Shown: positions 8,706 through 17,653, counted from the stretch's first letter. The stretch: DNA of 64,000 bases from Neobacillus dielmonensis (GCF_000612665.1 NZ_HG942052.1:38608-102607), one strand, 5' to 3'. The notes: a model not told the origin generated them from the letters alone. Made by a program: numbers and translations.

Positions 8706-8784
8706 AGGCTCTGTTAACTTTGACTATTGATTTCCACTCCAATCAACAGAGTTAGAGTATCAACATTATCGTTTAACAGAGCCT
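8706..8784. mobile_element. MITE-like short inverted-repeat element
   Basis: About 78 bp bounded by a perfect 12-bp terminal inverted repeat, AGGCTCTGTTAA (8706-8717) and TTAACAGAGCCT (8773-8784). It is flanked by AGTTTA on both sides (8700-8705 and 8785-8790), which looks like a target-site duplication; one more A also matches, so the boundary can be shifted by one base. The inner part contains ATTGATTTCCACTCCA, shared with the longer repeat family seen at 63935 and 29318. No coding capacity. Confidence 0.7.
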
Positions 8785-8795
8785 AGTTTAAAATG

Positions 8796-8826
8796 AAAAA
8801 TAAACGAGAGCTGCTGCCTCTCGTTT
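8796..8826 (-). terminator. Terminator of dnaD
   Basis: AAACGAGAG / CTCTCGTTT with loop CTGCTGC; on the minus strand the stem is followed by ATTTTTC. It lies directly after dnaD and before the inserted repeat. Confidence 0.85.
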
Positions 8827-8831
8827 CAAGT

Positions 8832-9530
8832 TTATTGTTCCAGCCAGTTGTAGAAAGGAACTGTCGGCTGACTGGAATCATCTCTCACTTTCCCTTTTTG
8901 CGACTGATATTGACGGAACTTACGACCATGATTTTTGGCCTGGTCAATTGTCTTTATTCCATTTTTCTTCCATTCAAAAAGAATTCTATCAATATATCGG
9001 AAGTTTAATTTTCCAGACATAACAGCTTCCCTTAAAGCTGCTTTTATAATGTCAGGATCATGATGGTCATCGTCCATCCACATTGCCAGTGATTCACATT
9101 CAAAAGGTGATAACGGACGTCCAAATTCCTGTTCAAAGCAAGTATAAAGATCCGTCTCTTCCGACTTTTTTGAGACTTCTTTCTCTGCTTTATTCATGAG
9201 TAGAAACTGCTCAATTAGCTTTTCCCACAATGGTTTAATTGAATACATTTCAAAGCGAATTCCTTCATTCGAATACCCATCAATAATTTCAAGAAAGCCT
9301 CTTTGAATTAACCTGCGAAGTAAGTCATTACACTCAGCAATCGAAACAGTCATCCTTTCGGACAGCTGCTCTGGTGTTGGAAACGGATTTCCATTTTCTA
9401 TAGAAGTTAGAATATTTAATAACAGAACAAGCTCTGTTTCCGTTAAATTAAGTCTTCGATATTCTGAAAATAAAAGAGTGGGAACAGTAATGGTACCATG
9501 TTCCAGCCAGTTTAATATTGTTGTCTTCAT
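8832..9530 (-). CDS. dnaD: Replication initiation / primosome protein DnaD
   Basis: 232 residues. DnaD helps DnaA-dependent remodelling and, with DnaB and DnaI, loads the replicative helicase. The N-terminal winged-helix oligomerisation domain (about 1-100) and the C-terminal DnaD-like domain (about 130-200, with LYTCFEQEFGRPLSPFE and a YIDRILFEWKKNGI motif) are both visible. ATG 9530 is taken because AGGAGG is 8 bases upstream; the GTG at 9539 overlaps that site. An extended -10 promoter stands just upstream, and a terminator follows. Confidence 0.95.
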   Translation of the reverse strand: MKTTILNWLEHGTITVPTLLFSEYRRLNLTETELVLLLNILTSIENGNPFPTPEQLSERMTVSIAECNDLLRRLIQRGFLEIIDGYSNEGIRFEMYSIKPLWEKLIEQFLLMNKAEKEVSKKSEETDLYTCFEQEFGRPLSPFECESLAMWMDDDHHDPDIIKAALREAVMSGKLNFRYIDRILFEWKKNGIKTIDQAKNHGRKFRQYQSQKGKVRDDSSQPTVPFYNWLEQ

Positions 9531-9548
9531 TTTGGACACCTCCTAGAT

Positions 9549-9557
9549 AGTATAACA
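9549..9557 (-). promoter_or_regulatory. Extended -10 promoter of dnaD
   Basis: Minus strand TGTTATACT (TGn + TATACT) about 19 bases before the translation start. A weak TTAACC lies 18 bases further up. It comes after the aspB terminator, so dnaD is its own unit. Confidence 0.6.
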
Positions 9558-9605
9558 TGAACCGATGTCGTTGGTTAAGTGCATTAGGTATCCAGTTAAG
9601 GAAAG

Positions 9606-9629
9606 AAAAAAAGCCTGCTTCCGCAGGCT
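9606..9629 (-). terminator. Terminator after aspB
   Basis: AGCCTGC / GCAGGCT, loop TTCC, followed on the minus strand by seven T. It ends the dinG-to-aspB direction of transcription. Confidence 0.93.
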
Positions 9630-9709
9630 CAGATTGTTGAGATGGGGTATTTTCCGTCATCTTTCTGTTTTTTACCACTTTTAGGTTTGCAGAAATTATT
9701 AAAGACCTT

Positions 9710-10909
9710 TTATTTAACTGCCTGTATCTTCCCTGTAACAAAATCGTGCATTCTTGCAACAGCTGTTTCTAACTGATCCAGTGCAGCGGCATAGGAAAGG
9801 CGAATATTATCAGGCGTACCGAAACCGGAACCAGGTACTACAGCAACCTTCGCTTCAACCAGCAATCCCTCCACAAATTCATCCACACTCTTGTACCCAG
9901 TCATTTCAGCTGCCTGTTTCACATTTGGATAGAGGTAGAAAGCCCCCTGTGGCTTCACACACGCAAATCCTGGGATGGCTACCAGCTTTTCATAAATAAC
10001 TTCTAGACGCTGCTCAAAGGCCTGGCGCATTTCCTCCACTGTCTGTTGTGGCCCGGTGTAGGCAGCAATGGCAGCATACTGAGCTGTCGTGGTAGGATTT
10101 GATGTACTATGACTGGCAAGATTCGTCATGGCCTTGATTATTTGTTTATTGCCAGCTGCATAACCAATTCTCCAGCCTGTCATGGAATGTGATTTTGATA
10201 CACCATTAATGACAATAGTCTGCTCCTTTAACATAGGAGAAAGTTGGGCAATTGACACATGTTTAGCCTGACTGTATATTAACTTCTCATAAATTTCATC
10301 GGAAACGATGAGAATGTCTTTTTCCAAACAAATTTTCCCTAACTCTAGCAATTCAGCAGCTGAATAAATAACACCTGTCGGATTGCTAGGTGAATTAATA
10401 ATCACAGCTTTTGTTTTGTCGGTAACCGCGTTAGCAAGTTGTTCTGGTGTTATCTTAAACTGATTCGCTTCAGAACCCTCAATAAACACGGGTACACCAC
10501 CTGCAAGCTTGACCTGCTCTGGATAGCTTACCCAGTACGGAGTAGGTATGATAACTTCATCACCATCATTTAGCAGTACTTGAAATAGCGTGTAAAGTGC
10601 ATGCTTCGCACCGCTTCCTACGATAATTTCACTTGGCTCATAGATAAGGCCTTGATCAGTTTCAAATTTCTTGATAATGGCCTTTTTTAATGCTGGAAGG
10701 CCTGCTGACGGTGTATATTTTGTATGGCCTTCGTTCATTGATTGGACAGCGGCATCTAAAATATGCTGTGGTGTATTAAAGTCCGGCTCCCCAGCTCCTA
10801 ACCCAATAACATCCACTCCTTGTTGCTTTAGCTCCTTCGCCTTTGCCGTGATTGCTAATGTGGCAGATGGCGTCAGCGCCAATACCCGCTTTGCTAATTC
10901 AATTGCCAT
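9710..10909 (-). CDS. aspB: Aspartate aminotransferase (class I, PLP)
   Basis: 399 residues; converts aspartate and 2-oxoglutarate to oxaloacetate and glutamate. It has the fold-type I signature: NSPSNPTGV, VSDEIYEKL, and GVSKSHSMTGWRIGYAAG with the PLP-binding Lys, plus a C-terminal RLSYAAALDQL with the substrate-binding Arg. GGAGG precedes ATG 10909. It lies 26 bp after tseB, in one transcription unit. In B. subtilis asnS follows aspB; here a terminator and then dnaD follow. Confidence 0.94.
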   Translation of the reverse strand: MAIELAKRVLALTPSATLAITAKAKELKQQGVDVIGLGAGEPDFNTPQHILDAAVQSMNEGHTKYTPSAGLPALKKAIIKKFETDQGLIYEPSEIIVGSGAKHALYTLFQVLLNDGDEVIIPTPYWVSYPEQVKLAGGVPVFIEGSEANQFKITPEQLANAVTDKTKAVIINSPSNPTGVIYSAAELLELGKICLEKDILIVSDEIYEKLIYSQAKHVSIAQLSPMLKEQTIVINGVSKSHSMTGWRIGYAAGNKQIIKAMTNLASHSTSNPTTTAQYAAIAAYTGPQQTVEEMRQAFEQRLEVIYEKLVAIPGFACVKPQGAFYLYPNVKQAAEMTGYKSVDEFVEGLLVEAKVAVVPGSGFGTPDNIRLSYAAALDQLETAVARMHDFVTGKIQAVK

Positions 10910-10935
10910 TACCCTGTTCCTCCATTCCTATCCTT

Positions 10936-11418
10936 CTATAAATTTTCAATTTGTTTCAGCCATTCACCTGTTTCAAAATCAACATAATAATAATTTATTA
11001 AATTATCTTTAGAACGGTAATAAATTTCCCATAAGGGGATGTTTTTCTCCATTCCCAGCCTGACTGAAATAATCTTTTCAGGATTTTTTTCATCTGCCAA
11101 TTTTTGAATGGCTTGCTCCTTAGTAAGACCCGAGTTGGCCTTTTTAACAAATACTTTTTTCGTTTTTTCGGGAACCCATACTATAATCTTTTGACCTTGT
11201 TTGTTTTTCCCTTCAATTACATTTACTGTCTCCAAACCATTGTAGATATGAAAATCATTTACCTCACTAAACTTGACCTTATTGCCTGCAAGCTTAATTG
11301 CTTGTTTTTCCGCAGCCTTAACAGGTTCCATAGCTGTCAGATAAACTTTTATAGACATACCTACAATAGCTACAATCACTAGGATAACAGCAATAATCCA
11401 TTTCTTCACATTCTTCAC
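10936..11418 (-). CDS. tseB: TseB/YpmB-type membrane protein with PepSY-like domains
   Basis: 160 residues: a membrane anchor at about 6-26 and an extracytoplasmic part made of two small PepSY-like repeats (TAMEPVKAAEKQA... and LTKEQAIQKLADE...WEIYY...YYYVDFETGEWLK). This matches YpmB, renamed TseB in B. subtilis, a regulator of cell-wall elongation connected with a penicillin-binding protein. The start codon appears to be GTG 11418 with a weak Shine-Dalgarno; GTG 11409 is possible. A good extended -10 lies upstream. Cotranscribed with aspB. Confidence 0.85.
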   Translation of the reverse strand: MKNVKKWIIAVILVIVAIVGMSIKVYLTAMEPVKAAEKQAIKLAGNKVKFSEVNDFHIYNGLETVNVIEGKNKQGQKIIVWVPEKTKKVFVKKANSGLTKEQAIQKLADEKNPEKIISVRLGMEKNIPLWEIYYRSKDNLINYYYVDFETGEWLKQIENL

Positions 11419-11467
11419 TTCACTATGTACGATATATAGTAAACATCGCTTTTTTTTGACCTTCTTT

Positions 11468-11476
11468 ATTATATCA
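11468..11476 (-). promoter_or_regulatory. Extended -10 promoter of tseB-aspB
   Basis: Minus strand TGATATAAT: a perfect TATAAT hexamer with the TGn extension, about 50 bases before tseB. No clear -35. It would let tseB-aspB be expressed apart from the upstream gene. Confidence 0.6.
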
Positions 11477-11529
11477 GGTTATGTTAAAACATGCCCCGAT
11501 TCTATTGCATTTTGCACAAAAAAATTGAG

Positions 11530-12378
11530 CTAATTTTCTTCCTTTTTCACAGGTATGGTAAAGACTTCATATTTTGTTTCTGAAAATTTCAGGGTAACCG
11601 TTCCATGCCTCTTCGTAGAATAAATTTCAGACCAGGTATCGTGCAAATTAGAAATCATTTCAGAATCAGTGACATCCTCTGCTGCAGGTAAAATGGATAT
11701 TTCCGGGTTTAAGAAAGCAAGAAACTCGCCCGATAGTGGTGTCGAATCCCTGCAGGATATTTTTAAGACGGTAACATTGCCTATATCCTTTTTTAATAAA
11801 GTCTCTTCCGCACGGTTATTAAAGGATGAAAGAAAGAATAACCGGTTATTGAAAAACTCCAAAGTAAAATTCAGACCTTCATTTTGCTGTGTTCCGGCTA
11901 ATTGCGCTTCTGCTATTAATTCGGGCAAAAGCTCTTCCCTCTGCCCTTGTTCCCAAGGATATACTTTCACCTCATATTGCTCGTCAATTTGGCCTAACAC
12001 ATCGGCATAACCACCGGGATATGTAATAATTTCCTTCACACCATATTTTGCAATCAGGCTATTAAGCTGTGGATAGGAAAGTTTTTCGTCCGCTTTTGTT
12101 AAAATTAGACTATCAATATTCTTTACTTTATATAATTTGAGCCACCTGTTTAATTCCTTCTCTGTATCTTTACCGCCTATATCTACTAAAATGGTCCTGC
12201 CATCTGGCCCTTGAATGAGCGTAGCTTCCCCGTCAGATAAACTAATAAACGTAACTGCCATCTCATGGTCTTTTAGATTGAGTTCGATATTTTCGACGTT
12301 ACTGGAATTAATCGTTTCTGCACCGACAATGAAACTAAAGGAAAAAAGCATTGGCACTAATATTAGTAAAGTTCTCAC
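11530..12378 (-). CDS. Secreted ComEC-type metallo-beta-lactamase-fold protein lacking metal ligands
   Basis: About 282 residues with a signal peptide (MRTLLILVPMLFSFSFIVGA). The domain follows the plan of the ComEC C-terminal MBL domain: VTFISLSDGEATLIQGPDG and RTILVDIGG, then IDSLILTKADEKLSY where active relatives have LTHxDxDHxGG, and TVLKISCRDS where relatives have VLKVGHHGS. So the H-x-D-x-D-H and HHG ligands are replaced. The fold is inferred; the missing ligands are seen. GTG 12378 is chosen because AGGAGG abuts ATG 12384 too closely. It lies between dinG and tseB, where B. subtilis has the small gene ypmA. A binding or regulatory role outside the membrane is likely, not hydrolysis. 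Confidence 0.75.
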   Translation of the reverse strand: MRTLLILVPMLFSFSFIVGAETINSSNVENIELNLKDHEMAVTFISLSDGEATLIQGPDGRTILVDIGGKDTEKELNRWLKLYKVKNIDSLILTKADEKLSYPQLNSLIAKYGVKEIITYPGGYADVLGQIDEQYEVKVYPWEQGQREELLPELIAEAQLAGTQQNEGLNFTLEFFNNRLFFLSSFNNRAEETLLKKDIGNVTVLKISCRDSTPLSGEFLAFLNPEISILPAAEDVTDSEMISNLHDTWSEIYSTKRHGTVTLKFSETKYEVFTIPVKKEEN

Positions 12379-12424
12379 ATACATTCCTCCTAAGGGTTAG
12401 CATGCGTAGATTTTCCAATTTTTA

Positions 12425-15226
12425 TCATAGCCACGTTTCAATAACCTTAATCAAGTCAGTCATCGGGCCCTTTTTGATTGACACAGGCGGAATGGATTCT
12501 AAAAAGTTCTTCCCATACTTCGTGGTGATAATTCGCTTATCAAAAACCATGACAATTCCCCTATCCGTTTCAGACCGGATCAACCGTCCAAATCCTTGTT
12601 TAAATCGTAAGATGGCTTCAGGAAGTGAATATTCGGTAAAGGGATTTCCCCCTTGTTCTTTAATGATTTGACATTTTGCTTGAGTAATGGGTTCTTCTGG
12701 TGAACTAAATGGCAGCCTGACAATTACCAAACACGATAAATCTTCACCAGGTATATCTACACCTTCCCAAAAACTGCCTGTACCAAATAAAATAGCTTTT
12801 TCAAACCGCTGGAAACTTCTAGTGAGCCGCATCCGGCTGCCTCCAGTAATTCCCTGGGCAATCAGCACATAATCCTCCAAAAAACCGCTTTCCCGAATCA
12901 ACTCATAGGTCTTCTTTAACATGTCATTTGCCGTAAAGAGTATCATCATTCTTCCTTTAGTTGCTTCCGCTATGCTAATGATTTGTTCCGATATGGCAAC
13001 AACGTACTCATCCAATGATACGGAATTAACTTCAGGCAAATCACTGGGAATTAGCATTTGCACTTGGTTCTTATACTCAAACGGTGACGGAATGACCAAC
13101 TGGTGGACATCTTCAGGATTAAGTCCTAATTCTTTTATCACGTAATCAAAGGACTGATTGACAGTTAAGGTCGCAGATGTAATGACAATTCCGTCTTTTA
13201 CAGAAAAAAACTTTTCTTGGAGCGTACCCGCAACTGAAGTGGGCTGAGCCATAAACGCTGTTACATTTTGCGGCGAACGAAAATCAATTTCAATCCACTT
13301 TACATGATTAGAATCCCTCATAAAACAGCTTTTTATGGTATTCTTTAAGCTTACCAACTCATTTAACCATATATACAAGTCCGTTATTATATTTTCCTGT
13401 TCGTTTGTATACGTCGTTTTCTTGCTTTTTAACCACTCCAGCCGACCTTCAACCGCTGCCTGAAGGTCAGATAATGAAAATGCAAGCCGTTCCGCACTGT
13501 GGACAAGAGCTTTTCTTTGCTTACTGTTGTCTGAATTGGAAAAGCTGATTTTTGTTCGAAAGGGACTGTTGGAACCTGCTTGTTTGGATTTGGCAAAAAT
13601 ACCAACCAATTTGAAAAAGTCATCAATTTCATAGGTAAGATTTGCAAAAATTTCTCCTACTTCAAAAGTATGTGGTAATTCCGTATCAAAATCTGGAAGA
13701 CCCTCAAACATTTTTTCCAACTTATAAAACAACTGGCGCTGTTCATATTGGCCGAAATGGCCCAACCACATCCTAGTACTCAGGTAATCAAGTGAATACC
13801 CAAAAAATTGAGCAGCTGTTTTTTCAAGATGGTGACCTTCATCAATGATAGCGAAATGATACTCTGGCAGAATGGAGCCTTGCTCCTTTATATCACTTAA
13901 TAATAAAGAGTGATTGGTAATAATAATATTTGCCGATTCAGCCTTTATTTTAGCCAGTTTGTAAAAGTCTCGTTCCTGCCAAATCGGATTCTCGGGGAAT
14001 ATACTTGCATCAGTTTTAATTTTGTTCCAGAATAGCAGCCCCCCACTAGAAAGATTTAGTTCATCCTTGTCACCCGTTTCTGTCTCAAGCAGCCAAATGA
14101 GAATTTGCATCTTAGTCAAAGTGGTGTCGTAGTTATCATTTTCATTCTCCAAGCTTTGATAAAATTTCTCCAGACTCAGATAATGGCCTTTCCCCTTCAA
14201 TATGACTGCGTCGACCTCAAAAGGAAGCATCCTGTTCAAATCAGGGATGTCCTTTTTTAGAAGTTGTTCCTGCAATTGAGTGGTATGGGTACTAACGACA
14301 ATAGGCTTTTGGTGCTGAACCGAAAAATAGGCAATTGGCAATAAATACCCAAGCGATTTACCAATCCCGGTACCAGCTTCAATTAATGCATGCTTTTTCG
14401 AGTCAAAGGCATGGTACACAGTATCCATCATATTAAATTGGCCGGTTCTTTTTTGATAGGTACCTAATCCTTTTTTGAGCAATTCAAGCTTGACGTCATT
14501 ATCTGCTGGATATGGAAACACTTTTTCATCTTTATGTGAACCTATTTGCCTATGTTGTTTCCTTAACGCTAATCTGTTAAACCATTCCAGGGCATTATCT
14601 AACTGTTTTCCCTGGCTCTCCCATTCTATTAACAGTTCATCAAGCAGCAGATGTAAATCACTCTTTAACCCTTCGGAAAGCGGCAGAAGCTGCTGCAGAG
14701 TAACAGTCGGAAGCTTTTCCAGCCGATTTAAAAATATCAAAAATAGCTCGGCTGTCACTTCAGCATCACTATCAGCTTGGTGAGGACGGTTATGATTGAG
14801 ATTTTCTTTCTCAGCCAAGTCGGAGAGTTTATAACTATCTGCAGTTGGATATAAAATTCTTGCCATTTCAACTGTGTCCAGAACAGAGCCATAAAATCCC
14901 CCACAGCCAGCTTGAATCAGTTCCTCTTGTAGGAATGATAAATCAAATAAAACATTATGAGCAACAAAATAAGCATCTTCTAATAAGGAATTTACCCTAT
15001 CAGCTATTTCCGCAAATTCTGGGGCATCCTTCACCATCTCATCGTTTATGCCAGTTAATTCCTCAATAAACGGGGGAATGGACTTCTGGGGATTGACCAG
15101 TGACGAAAACTTTTCAGTAACTTTGCCATTTTCTATGACTACTGCGGCAAACTGAATGATTTTGTCACCCTTTTTTGGCAGATTTCCTGTCGTTTCTAAA
15201 TCAACGACCACAAATTTATTTAACAT
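12425..15226 (-). CDS. dinG: DinG-type exonuclease/helicase-like protein
   Basis: 933 residues. The N-terminal DEDD 3'-5' exonuclease domain (1-165) begins VVVDLETTG with Asp9/Glu11. An XPD/DinG-like SF2 helicase domain follows, with Walker A EAGTGIGKS (about 283-291), DEGH (462-465), and motif VI QGFGRLIRSETDRG near the end. No cysteine occurs between Walker A and DEGH, so the iron-sulfur cluster of E. coli DinG/XPD is absent, in line with Bacillus DinG being reported as an exonuclease rather than a helicase. GGGGTG precedes ATG 15226. It is first in the dinG-MBL-tseB-aspB direction. Confidence 0.93.
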   Translation of the reverse strand: MLNKFVVVDLETTGNLPKKGDKIIQFAAVVIENGKVTEKFSSLVNPQKSIPPFIEELTGINDEMVKDAPEFAEIADRVNSLLEDAYFVAHNVLFDLSFLQEELIQAGCGGFYGSVLDTVEMARILYPTADSYKLSDLAEKENLNHNRPHQADSDAEVTAELFLIFLNRLEKLPTVTLQQLLPLSEGLKSDLHLLLDELLIEWESQGKQLDNALEWFNRLALRKQHRQIGSHKDEKVFPYPADNDVKLELLKKGLGTYQKRTGQFNMMDTVYHAFDSKKHALIEAGTGIGKSLGYLLPIAYFSVQHQKPIVVSTHTTQLQEQLLKKDIPDLNRMLPFEVDAVILKGKGHYLSLEKFYQSLENENDNYDTTLTKMQILIWLLETETGDKDELNLSSGGLLFWNKIKTDASIFPENPIWQERDFYKLAKIKAESANIIITNHSLLLSDIKEQGSILPEYHFAIIDEGHHLEKTAAQFFGYSLDYLSTRMWLGHFGQYEQRQLFYKLEKMFEGLPDFDTELPHTFEVGEIFANLTYEIDDFFKLVGIFAKSKQAGSNSPFRTKISFSNSDNSKQRKALVHSAERLAFSLSDLQAAVEGRLEWLKSKKTTYTNEQENIITDLYIWLNELVSLKNTIKSCFMRDSNHVKWIEIDFRSPQNVTAFMAQPTSVAGTLQEKFFSVKDGIVITSATLTVNQSFDYVIKELGLNPEDVHQLVIPSPFEYKNQVQMLIPSDLPEVNSVSLDEYVVAISEQIISIAEATKGRMMILFTANDMLKKTYELIRESGFLEDYVLIAQGITGGSRMRLTRSFQRFEKAILFGTGSFWEGVDIPGEDLSCLVIVRLPFSSPEEPITQAKCQIIKEQGGNPFTEYSLPEAILRFKQGFGRLIRSETDRGIVMVFDKRIITTKYGKNFLESIPPVSIKKGPMTDLIKVIETWL

Positions 15227-15287
15227 TTCATAAACACCCCAAAACTTCTCAATCCTTTAACGATATGCCTTTGACAATAGAGTACGA

Positions 15288-15300
15288 TTGCCTTAGGCAA
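15288..15300. promoter_or_regulatory. Palindrome upstream of dinG
   Basis: A perfect 13-base palindrome, TTGCCTTAGGCAA, lies 62 bp before the dinG start, in the promoter region. It is not the Gram-positive LexA box. Possible operator, protein unknown. Confidence 0.35.
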
Positions 15301-15343
15301 ACCATTTTTACTTATCCATTATAATAAAGTATGGGAAAAAAGA

Positions 15344-15368
15344 AAAATCCCCTGCTAAAGGGGATTTT
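15344..15368 (-). terminator. Terminator of panBCD
   Basis: AAAATCCCC / GGGGATTTT with loop TGCTAAA; followed on the minus strand by CTTTTTTC. It stands directly after the panD stop codon. Confidence 0.92.
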
Positions 15369-15369
15369 C

Positions 15370-15753
15370 TTACATGATCGTTAGCGCTGGTTCAGCATAG
15401 ATCAGTTCTTTAATTTTGTTATGTTCATCCATAATGGCAACCCTTGGCTTATGGGCCGAAATTTTTTCTTCCGGAATCATAACGTATGAAATAATGATCA
15501 CTATGTCTCCTGGCTGCACCAGTCTTGCTGCAGCGCCATTTAAACACACAATGCCACTGCCTCTTTCACCAGGAATAATATAAGTCTCCAATCGGGCACC
15601 ATTGTTATTATTTACAATTTGGACCTTTTCATTGGCTATCATACCAACAGCATCTAATAAATCTTCATCAATGGTAATGCTGCCAACGTAGTTTAAATTC
15701 GCTTCTGTCACAGTTGCACGATGGATTTTCCCGTTCATCATTGTGCGATACAT
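15370..15753 (-). CDS. panD: Aspartate 1-decarboxylase
   Basis: 127 residues; makes beta-alanine for pantothenate. The proenzyme self-cleaves at Gly24-Ser25, seen here in NYVGSITID, to form the pyruvoyl group. The catalytic-region Tyr/Arg residues and the [12 protein letters not shown] segment are intact. Its start lies 16 bases inside the end of panC, so translation is coupled. Last gene of panBCD. Confidence 0.97.
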   Translation of the reverse strand: MYRTMMNGKIHRATVTEANLNYVGSITIDEDLLDAVGMIANEKVQIVNNNNGARLETYIIPGERGSGIVCLNGAAARLVQPGDIVIIISYVMIPEEKISAHKPRVAIMDEHNKIKELIYAEPALTIM

Positions 15754-16613
15754 AAAGGTTCCTCCTGGTCCAAATCGAGTATCAAATTATCTATTAAACG
15801 AACCTTAGAGAATTTTACAGCAAGAGCAATAATCACCTTTCCTGTAAGTTCTTCCAATGGTTTTAATTGCGGGTAGGATAGGATTGTAACGTAATCAATT
15901 GCAACGTTTGAATGGCTTTTCAGCATTCCTTCAATTAACTGAACTAACGAGGCAGGATTTCGTTCTCCTTTCTCAATTGCTTGACTAGCTGCAAGCAAGC
16001 TTTTATATAGAATCGGTGCCTGCTGCCTTTCCTGCGGCAGGAGATTTACATTGCGTGAACTTTTCGCAAGCCCATCCTGCTCACGGACAATATCAATAGC
16101 AACCAGCTCAACCGGAAAATTAAAATCTGAAACTAACCCTTCGAGAACCGCGACTTGCTGTGCATCTTTTTTTCCAAAATAAGCCTTGTCGGGCATTACG
16201 ATATGAAATAATTTGGTAATGACGGTAGCAACCCCATCAAAGTGGCCAGGACGTGATTTTCCGCATAAAACATCCGTACGGTCTTGAACGGAAACTGTAA
16301 CAGCAGGTTTATTTGGATACATCTCCTGAACTGATGGGTAAAATAAGTAGTCAACCATCTCGCTTTCAGCTAAAGCACGGTCACGCTCAAAGTCACGTGG
16401 ATATTCTGCAAAGTCTTCGGTTGGACCGAATTGAAGCGGATTAACAAAGATACTCAGGACCACAATATCATTTTCTTTTCGAGCATTTCTCACTAGTGTT
16501 AGATGCCCTTCATGCAGATAACCCATTGTCGGGACGAACCCAATCGACTGTCCCTGCTGCTTATGGCGGGCCATTTCTGCCTGCATACTCTTAATTTCTG
16601 TCACTTTCTTCAT
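15738..16613 (-). CDS. panC: Pantothenate synthetase
   Basis: 291 residues; ATP-dependent condensation of pantoate with beta-alanine. [15 protein letters not shown] carries the HIGH-type nucleotide motif, [13 protein letters not shown] the pantoate site, and [18 protein letters not shown] the KMSKS-like loop (KSSRN). The length is normal. The ATG overlaps the panB stop by 4 bases (ATGA), so the three pan genes form one coupled unit. Confidence 0.97.
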   Translation of the reverse strand: MKKVTEIKSMQAEMARHKQQGQSIGFVPTMGYLHEGHLTLVRNARKENDIVVLSIFVNPLQFGPTEDFAEYPRDFERDRALAESEMVDYLFYPSVQEMYPNKPAVTVSVQDRTDVLCGKSRPGHFDGVATVITKLFHIVMPDKAYFGKKDAQQVAVLEGLVSDFNFPVELVAIDIVREQDGLAKSSRNVNLLPQERQQAPILYKSLLAASQAIEKGERNPASLVQLIEGMLKSHSNVAIDYVTILSYPQLKPLEELTGKVIIALAVKFSKVRLIDNLILDLDQEEPLCIAQ

Positions 16614-17446
16614 AATTTCCCTCCATAAAGACCATTAAGCTCATGCTCCTTCATCGTGTAGGAATGTCGATCTTTTGGGAAATGAAGATTTCTAACTTCC
16701 GAAGCATAGGATTGGATGGATTCAACCATAAATTCGTTTACAGCATGGTATTGTTTTACAAATTTCGGCACCCTGTCCACTCCATAGCCTAAAATATCAT
16801 GATAAACCAGGACTTGTCCGTCCACATGAACTCCAGCACCGATTCCTATCACCGGAATAACTAATGACTTTGCTACCTCTTCTGCCAGCTGTTTTGAGAC
16901 ACATTCCAACACAACCGCAAACGCGCCTGCTTGTTCGCACTTCTTGGCATCATCCAATAATTTTCTGGCTGCTTCAGCATCCTTACCTTGCACTTTATAG
17001 CCCCCCAGTACACCCACCGACTGCGGAGTCAGACCTAAATGGGAACAAACTGGGATCCCTGCTTTTGTGAGTGCTGCTATTTTTTCAATTACGTCATCAG
17101 CACCTTCAAGCTTGACAGCATTTGCTCCTGTTTCCTGCATTATCCTTGCTGCGCCGATTAGTGTATCCCTTACGGATAGATGGTAGGTTAAAAAGGGCAT
17201 GTCAGTCACAATAAATGTATTTTTTGCGCCACGCTTCACTGCCTTTGTATGATGAATCATATCATCAAGTGTTACTGGAATAGTAGAATCATAGCCGAGA
17301 ACAACCATCCCCAGAGAGTCGCCGACTAAAATCATATCGACCCCGCCCTGTTCAGCCTGCTTGGCGGACGGATAATCGTACGCAGTCAGCATGACTATTT
17401 TTTCCTTGTTTTGTTTCATTTTGAGAAAATCTGTTGTTTGTTTCAT
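16610..17446 (-). CDS. panB: 3-methyl-2-oxobutanoate hydroxymethyltransferase
   Basis: 278 residues; makes ketopantoate from 2-oxoisovalerate and methylene-tetrahydrofolate. TIM-barrel motifs [42 protein letters not shown] and [13 protein letters not shown] (metal and substrate ligands) are all present. GAGGAGGGA lies before ATG 17446. First gene of panBCD, preceded by a ~200-nt transcribed leader with hairpins and a terminator-like structure. Confidence 0.97.
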   Translation of the reverse strand: MKQTTDFLKMKQNKEKIVMLTAYDYPSAKQAEQGGVDMILVGDSLGMVVLGYDSTIPVTLDDMIHHTKAVKRGAKNTFIVTDMPFLTYHLSVRDTLIGAARIMQETGANAVKLEGADDVIEKIAALTKAGIPVCSHLGLTPQSVGVLGGYKVQGKDAEAARKLLDDAKKCEQAGAFAVVLECVSKQLAEEVAKSLVIPVIGIGAGVHVDGQVLVYHDILGYGVDRVPKFVKQYHAVNEFMVESIQSYASEVRNLHFPKDRHSYTMKEHELNGLYGGKL

Positions 17447-17499
17447 TTGAATCCCTCCTCATTATCATTGGGGAGAGGTGACAAAACGAACAAAAAGAG

Positions 17500-17533
17500 A
17501 AATAAAAAGGATCCATCTGAAGGCAGAGGATCC
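17500..17533 (-). terminator. Terminator/attenuator-like hairpin in the panB leader
   Basis: Minus strand GGATCC-TCTG-CCTT-CAGA-T-GGATCC followed by TTTTTATTT. It lies about 55 bases upstream of the panB start and downstream of a good promoter, so it could attenuate panBCD transcription. Confidence 0.6.
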
Positions 17534-17559
17534 ATTGTACTCTTTACGTGTTCCATCCC

Positions 17560-17645
17560 TCTGTCCCGGTCCGTTGTTCGGATCTAGGCAGAACTTTTAT
17601 ATTGTTATGTCAATTCTAAAAAAGGTGCAGTTCTATCGATACTGC
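17560..17645 (-). ncRNA. Tandem hairpins in panB leader, candidate pan RNA motif
   Basis: On the minus strand the first hairpin (17645-17627) is GCAGT / ACTGC with an outer GG/CC pair and a bulged A. The second (17592-17560) is TCTG-CC...TCCG / CGGA...GG..CAGA, also with unpaired A. Two consecutive hairpins with bulged adenosines upstream of panB match the description of the pan RNA motif in Firmicutes. The match to its exact consensus is from memory and needs a covariance-model check. Confidence 0.5.
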
Positions 17646-17653
17646 CCAAAAAA

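Noticed and set aside
17551..17568. T-box-like sequence (AGGGATGGAACACG on the minus strand) in the panB leader
   Set aside because: It differs from the T-box AGGGTGGNACCGCG by an insertion and further mismatches, and I found no specifier loop or antiterminator.
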